DNA from: Paenibacillus sp. PvR098
GTDB lineage: Bacteria > Bacillota > Bacilli > Paenibacillales > NBRC-103111
Direction: 5' to 3'
Assembly (NCBI RefSeq): GCF_017833255.1
Contig: NZ_JAFIBU010000001.1
Span: forward strand, 4,322,501-4,386,500
DNA: 64,000 nucleotides
In this document: piece by piece, positions 60,549 to 64,000 of the stretch
Layout of the letters: every line of letters begins with the position of its first letter
How positions within the stretch are numbered: position 1 is the first letter of the stretch
The notes under the pieces: model-generated
Database searches by the model: none
What the model saw: the letters and a program-made list of their open reading frames with translations, nothing else
Told to the model about the DNA's origin: nothing
Program-made: the position numbers and the translations under genes

Positions 60549-62945
60549 ATGATCGATTCAATGAAAACAAACTTATCATACAATCAAAAGATATTGTCCA
60601 CGCTCGACTTTCACTCTGTGCTGCAGCGTTGTTCTCAGCACGCGTCGACATCGCTTGGACAGGAACGAGTCCTCTCGCTCGAGCCAAGTGGACTGTTTGG
60701 TGAGGTCAAACGCAGGCTGCAGGCTACCGACGAGGCTGTGAACGTGGATCGTCTTAAGGGCGGTGCACCCTTCGGAGGTATCCGCGACATTCGCGGAAGC
60801 ATTCACCGTGCACGAATCGGCGGCATGCTGAATCCGGCCGAGCTTTTGGATGTCCTGCTGACAAGCCAGGGCGGCAGACGGCTGAAAAAGTTTCTGGAAG
60901 CACTGCATGAGGATTATGCCATACCGATGCTGATCGAGCTCATGGAGCCGATGACGGATCATAAAGCGATGGAGGACAAAATACGGGAGTGTATCGACGA
61001 GAACGCACATGTGGTTGATTCCGCCACTCCCGAGCTGGCGAGGGTCCGGCAAGAGCTGCGCAGCAGTGAATCCAAAGCCCGTGAGCGTCTTGAGCAAATG
61101 GTGAGAACGCCGTCGATCCAAAAGATGCTTCAAGAAAATCTGGTGACCATGCGAAACGACCGTTATGTCATTCCGGTGAAACAGGAATACCGTGGTCACT
61201 TTGGCGGTATGATTCACGATCAATCCGCATCGGGAGCAACGCTGTTCATTGAGCCGGAAGCCGTAGTTCAGATGAACAATCGCGTTCGAGAGCTGAAGCT
61301 GAGAGAAGAAGCGGAGATCGAAAAAATTTTGCGGTTGCTGTCCGCCCTTATCGGGGAAGCCGCGGATCCGATACTGGTGAATGTGGAGGTGCTGACGGAG
61401 CTGGACTTTATTTTTGCCAAAGCCGGACTTGCACGCGAGATGAAAGCGACGCTGCCGATTCTAAACGACCGCGGCTTCATCAAGCTGAAAAGAGGCCGAC
61501 ACCCATTGATTCCTGCGGAAAGCGTCGTTCCGATCGATCTGGAGCTTGGAAACCGCTACTCGGCCATCATTGTTACGGGCCCGAACACAGGCGGTAAGAC
61601 CGTCTCGATCAAAACCATCGGCCTTCTGTCGCTCATGGCCATGTCCGGACTGTTTGTACCAGCCGAAGAAGGCAGCCAGCTGTGCGTCTTTGATGCGATT
61701 TATGCGGATATCGGCGATGAACAGAGCATAGAGCAAAATTTGAGTACGTTCTCCAGTCATATGACCAACATCATTCGCATCTTGAAGGAAATGACGCCGA
61801 AGAGCTTGGTGCTGCTTGATGAGCTTGGAGCGGGAACGGACCCGGCCGAGGGCTCGGCGCTAGCGATCTCCATCCTGGATTATATTCACCGGATGGGCTG
61901 CCGCATTGTGGCCACGACGCATTACAGTGAGCTTAAAGCTTACGCCTTCGATCGTCAAGGCGTCATCAACGCCAGCATGGAGTTCGATGTGCAGACATTA
62001 AGACCGACCTATCGGCTGTTGGTTGGCGTGCCCGGGCGAAGTAACGCGTTTGCTATCGCCGAGCGGCTCGGACTGGCGAAGCCGATCATTGACCATGCCC
62101 GAGGCCAAGTCGGTGAAGAGGAGCAGCGCGTCGAGTCCATGATTGCGACACTGGAGCAGAATCGACTGCAGACCGAAGCGGAGCGCGTGACGGCAGAGCA
62201 GCTGCGCCGCGAGGTCGAAGCGCAGCGCGAGCAGCTGGCGAACGAACGGCGGCGCTTCGAGGAGCAGCGGGATAAGCTGCTTGAAAGGGCTGAGCTAGAG
62301 GCGCAGGAAGCGGTGGCGAAGACGCGGCGCGAAGCTGACGAAGTTATTGTGGAGCTCCGCAGGCTGCAGCGGGAAGAGGGAGCCGGCGTCAAGGACCATA
62401 AGCTGAGCGAGCTCAAACGGCGTCTGAACGAGGCTGCACCGGAGCTGAAAGCAAAGCAGTCGGCCAAGGCGCCGAAGAAGAAGCCGGATCAAATCGGACC
62501 GGGCGATGAAGTCATTGTGACGAGCCTTGGTCAAAGAGGCCATGTGGCCGAAATCGTCAACGCTCTGGAAGCCAATGTACAGCTAGGCATCCTCAAAATG
62601 AAGGTGAAGCAGGCCGATTTGCAGCTCGTGAAACAGGCATCCGCACAGCCCAAGGCGCCTCCGAAAGCAACTTCAAGCTTGAAGCGGACCCGGGAAGATA
62701 ACGCGAAGATGGAGCTTGATTTGCGAGGGGCTAATGTGGAGGAAGCCATCATCGAGGTGGACCGGTTTCTGGACGAATCGTATTTGGCCAATTTTGGACA
62801 GGTATATATCATTCACGGTAAAGGAACCGGCGTGCTGAGAACGGGCATCCAGGAATTTTTGCGCAAGCACAAGCATGTCAAAAGCTACAGGATGGGTGCA
62901 TATAATGAAGGCGGTGCCGGGGTGACGGTTGCGGAGCTGAAATGA
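60549..62945 (+). CDS. mutS2: Endonuclease MutS2
   Basis: 798 residues, full length. N-terminal lever/clamp helices ('STLDFHSVLQRCSQHASTSLG'), MutS ATPase with Walker A 'GPNTGGKTVS', 'IGDEQSIEQNLSTFSSHM' and 'LLDELGAGTDPAEGSALA', coiled coil (about 520-640), and C-terminal Smr nuclease domain ('DLRGANVEEAIIEVDRFLD', 'IIHGKGTGVLR'). Binds branched DNA and stalled ribosomes; in Bacillus it suppresses recombination or splits collided ribosomes. GAAAGG seven bases before ATG 60549. Confidence 0.95.
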   Translation: MIDSMKTNLSYNQKILSTLDFHSVLQRCSQHASTSLGQERVLSLEPSGLFGEVKRRLQATDEAVNVDRLKGGAPFGGIRDIRGSIHRARIGGMLNPAELLDVLLTSQGGRRLKKFLEALHEDYAIPMLIELMEPMTDHKAMEDKIRECIDENAHVVDSATPELARVRQELRSSESKARERLEQMVRTPSIQKMLQENLVTMRNDRYVIPVKQEYRGHFGGMIHDQSASGATLFIEPEAVVQMNNRVRELKLREEAEIEKILRLLSALIGEAADPILVNVEVLTELDFIFAKAGLAREMKATLPILNDRGFIKLKRGRHPLIPAESVVPIDLELGNRYSAIIVTGPNTGGKTVSIKTIGLLSLMAMSGLFVPAEEGSQLCVFDAIYADIGDEQSIEQNLSTFSSHMTNIIRILKEMTPKSLVLLDELGAGTDPAEGSALAISILDYIHRMGCRIVATTHYSELKAYAFDRQGVINASMEFDVQTLRPTYRLLVGVPGRSNAFAIAERLGLAKPIIDHARGQVGEEEQRVESMIATLEQNRLQTEAERVTAEQLRREVEAQREQLANERRRFEEQRDKLLERAELEAQEAVAKTRREADEVIVELRRLQREEGAGVKDHKLSELKRRLNEAAPELKAKQSAKAPKKKPDQIGPGDEVIVTSLGQRGHVAEIVNALEANVQLGILKMKVKQADLQLVKQASAQPKAPPKATSSLKRTREDNAKMELDLRGANVEEAIIEVDRFLDESYLANFGQVYIIHGKGTGVLRTGIQEFLRKHKHVKSYRMGAYNEGGAGVTVAELK

Positions 62946-62995
62946 CGGCTGCCGCCCCCAGGCCGAACTTATTTATGATTTTTTTCTTTCACTTA

Positions 62996-63023
62996 TGAAA
63001 CTCCGGAATAATTCTGTCGTATA
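62996..63023 (+). promoter_or_regulatory. Sigma-W-type promoter of pspA
   Basis: TGAAAC (62996-63001), 16-base spacer, CGTATA (63018-63023): exact match to the ECF sigma-W pattern TGAAAC-N16-CGTA. It lies about 80 bp before pspA, a known sigma-W target in Bacillus. Confidence 0.85.
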
Positions 63024-63103
63024 TAAGAGTGTACAACATCGATGTTCCATAAGCTCTGCAGGCTGAAAACATAAAACCTAAACAAATTCGGGAGGGCTCC
63101 GAC

Positions 63104-63784
63104 ATGGGGATCTTTAAGAGACTGCGTGATTTGACAATGGCTTCGATTAACGATTTACTCGACAAAGCAGAAGACCCGGTAAAAATGTTAAACCAATTTT
63201 TACGCGATATGGAAGAAGACATTCGTGAGGCGGAGATCGCCGTTGCGAAGCAGATTGCCATTGAGAAGAAATTCAAGCAGCAATACGAAGAAGCGCTCGA
63301 GATGGTACAAAAGCGTGAGGAACAAGCGCTCAAGGCTCTTGAGGCCGGTAATGAGGATCTGGCCCGCCGCGCGCTTCAGGATAAGAAAGAGCACCAGGAG
63401 CGTCAAGACGAGATGAAAGGGCAGTTTGAGACGGCCAAAGCCAATGCCGACCGTCTGCGCCGCCAGCTTGTCGAGATGAAAGATGAATTCGGCAAGATGA
63501 AGAACAAGAAGGATATTCTCGTAGCCCGCGCTGAGGCGGCCAAAGCGCAAAAACAGATCAACCAAGCGATGTCCGGCTTCGGCAGCGACAACGCCTCCAA
63601 AGGCTTCGACCGGATGAGCGAAAAGGTGCTTCAGCTCGAAGCGGAAGCAGAAGCGAGCGGTGAGCTCAACTCCAAAGGGAAAAGCTTGGATGATGAGTTC
63701 GCCGCCCTCGGCAAAAATGACGGGGTGGATGACGAACTGGCTGCGCTCAAAGCAAGGCTGGCAGCAAGAAAGCAAGCTGAATAA
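63104..63784 (+). CDS. pspA: PspA/IM30 family envelope-stress protein
   Basis: 226 residues, almost entirely helical. N-terminal amphipathic helix 'MGIFKRLRDLTMASINDLLDKAEDP', then the long PspA hairpin ('MLNQFLRDMEEDIREAEIAVAKQIAIEKKFKQQY'). ESCRT-III-like proteins that bind and repair stressed membranes. CGGGAGGG upstream of ATG 63104. A sigma-W-type promoter drives it; a membrane gene follows about 95 bp on. Confidence 0.93.
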   Translation: MGIFKRLRDLTMASINDLLDKAEDPVKMLNQFLRDMEEDIREAEIAVAKQIAIEKKFKQQYEEALEMVQKREEQALKALEAGNEDLARRALQDKKEHQERQDEMKGQFETAKANADRLRRQLVEMKDEFGKMKNKKDILVARAEAAKAQKQINQAMSGFGSDNASKGFDRMSEKVLQLEAEAEASGELNSKGKSLDDEFAALGKNDGVDDELAALKARLAARKQAE

Positions 63785-63801
63785 TTTTATCATAAGCAAT
63801 C

Positions 63802-63832
63802 GCGGAGACTGAAGACTGTCCCTTCAGTCTCT
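63802..63832 (+). terminator. Hairpin after pspA
   Basis: Stem GAGACTGAAG / CTTCAGTCTC with loop ACTGTCC. No clean T run, so possibly an attenuator or processing site before the next gene. Confidence 0.55.
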
Positions 63833-63879
63833 TCGGTTGTTGTCCTTGTGCTTCCAAGTGAAAGGCGGGGAGATTCACC

Positions 63880-64000
63880 ATGATGAATGAAGAGGTGGAC
63901 CGTATGATGGGGAATCCGTATGTGGAAACGCTGGCGATATTTTCTGTCGCCGTGTTGGCGTTGATTGTTTTTTTGGCGGTGTTTGAGCTTGTTACGAAAT
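63880..64000 (+). CDS. Membrane protein start (DUF350-like), cut by window edge
   Basis: About 40 codons from ATG 63880 (AAAGGCGGGGAG upstream). The hydrophobic segment 'LAIFSVAVLALIVFLAVFELVTK' resembles the first helix of DUF350 membrane proteins that often accompany pspA in Bacillota. Only the first helix is seen, so the family call is tentative. Confidence 0.6.
   Translation, partial: MMNEEVDRMMGNPYVETLAIFSVAVLALIVFLAVFELVTK

Overview
The window looks like the chromosome of an endospore-forming Bacillota, most probably Paenibacillus or a close relative in the Paenibacillaceae. Supporting points are the rRNA operon followed by a dense tRNA cluster, a gerA/B/C germination operon, strong AGGAGG-type ribosome binding sites with frequent GTG and TTG starts, a T-box leader in front of pheST, the order pheS-pheT-zapA-cvpA-mutS2, an Amj-type lipid II flippase and a CbiH60-type cobalamin operon. 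The species call is inference; no search was run.

Layout. 1-2915: 3' part of a 23S rRNA gene, then 5S. 2964-4420: nine tRNA genes (Phe, Tyr, Lys, Leu-GAG, Leu-CAG, Gly-GCC, Arg-TCG, Pro-TGG, Gly-CCC) with decayed tRNA debris between them. 4376-6812: a 2.4-kb integrated element in tRNA-Gly(CCC), bounded by 47-bp perfect direct repeats and carrying a tyrosine integrase (its start region out of frame) and a DUF4256 gene. 6.9-15.8 kb: AlkD-like repair protein, a DctS/DctR-type two-component system, a lipoprotein, a TRAP-type binding protein, and the AT-rich ger operon. 16-29 kb: LysM-3D wall protein, uroporphyrinogen-III synthase, an ABC exporter pair, Amj, a PhnD-type binding protein, a 5'-nucleotidase family phosphatase, a PxpA relic, a TauE/SafE transporter, small proteins, and two response-regulator/GGDEF genes. 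29-37.5 kb: class I ribonucleotide reductase nrdA-nrdB (minus strand) behind a cobalamin riboswitch, CopC-CopD, a decayed GGDEF-EAL gene, an aldo/keto reductase, and small proteins. 37.6-48.7 kb: a second cobalamin riboswitch and a ten-gene anaerobic-type cobalamin operon running from the ring-contraction stage to cobyrinate diamide. 48.8-64 kb: TetR regulator, Fur-box-controlled DUF1450 protein, ferritin, T-box-pheS-pheT, an oversized ZapA fused to a repetitive coiled coil, cvpA, SDR, a CuA-type lipoprotein, a YvlD-like membrane protein, mutS2, and pspA behind a sigma-W-like promoter with the start of a membrane gene after it.

How parts fit together. The two cobalamin riboswitches link corrin synthesis to the switch-off of the B12-independent ribonucleotide reductase, which predicts a B12-dependent class II enzyme elsewhere in the genome. 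Iron genes (Fur-box DUF1450, ferritin) sit side by side.

The most unusual gene is 54627-57680. The normally ~85-residue division protein ZapA is extended to 1017 residues, with at least eight tandem 39-residue coiled-coil repeats that are almost identical at DNA level. Other points worth a look are the small tRNA-Gly element with its frameshifted integrase start, the riboswitch-terminator in front of nrdA, and a free-standing CuA lipoprotein.
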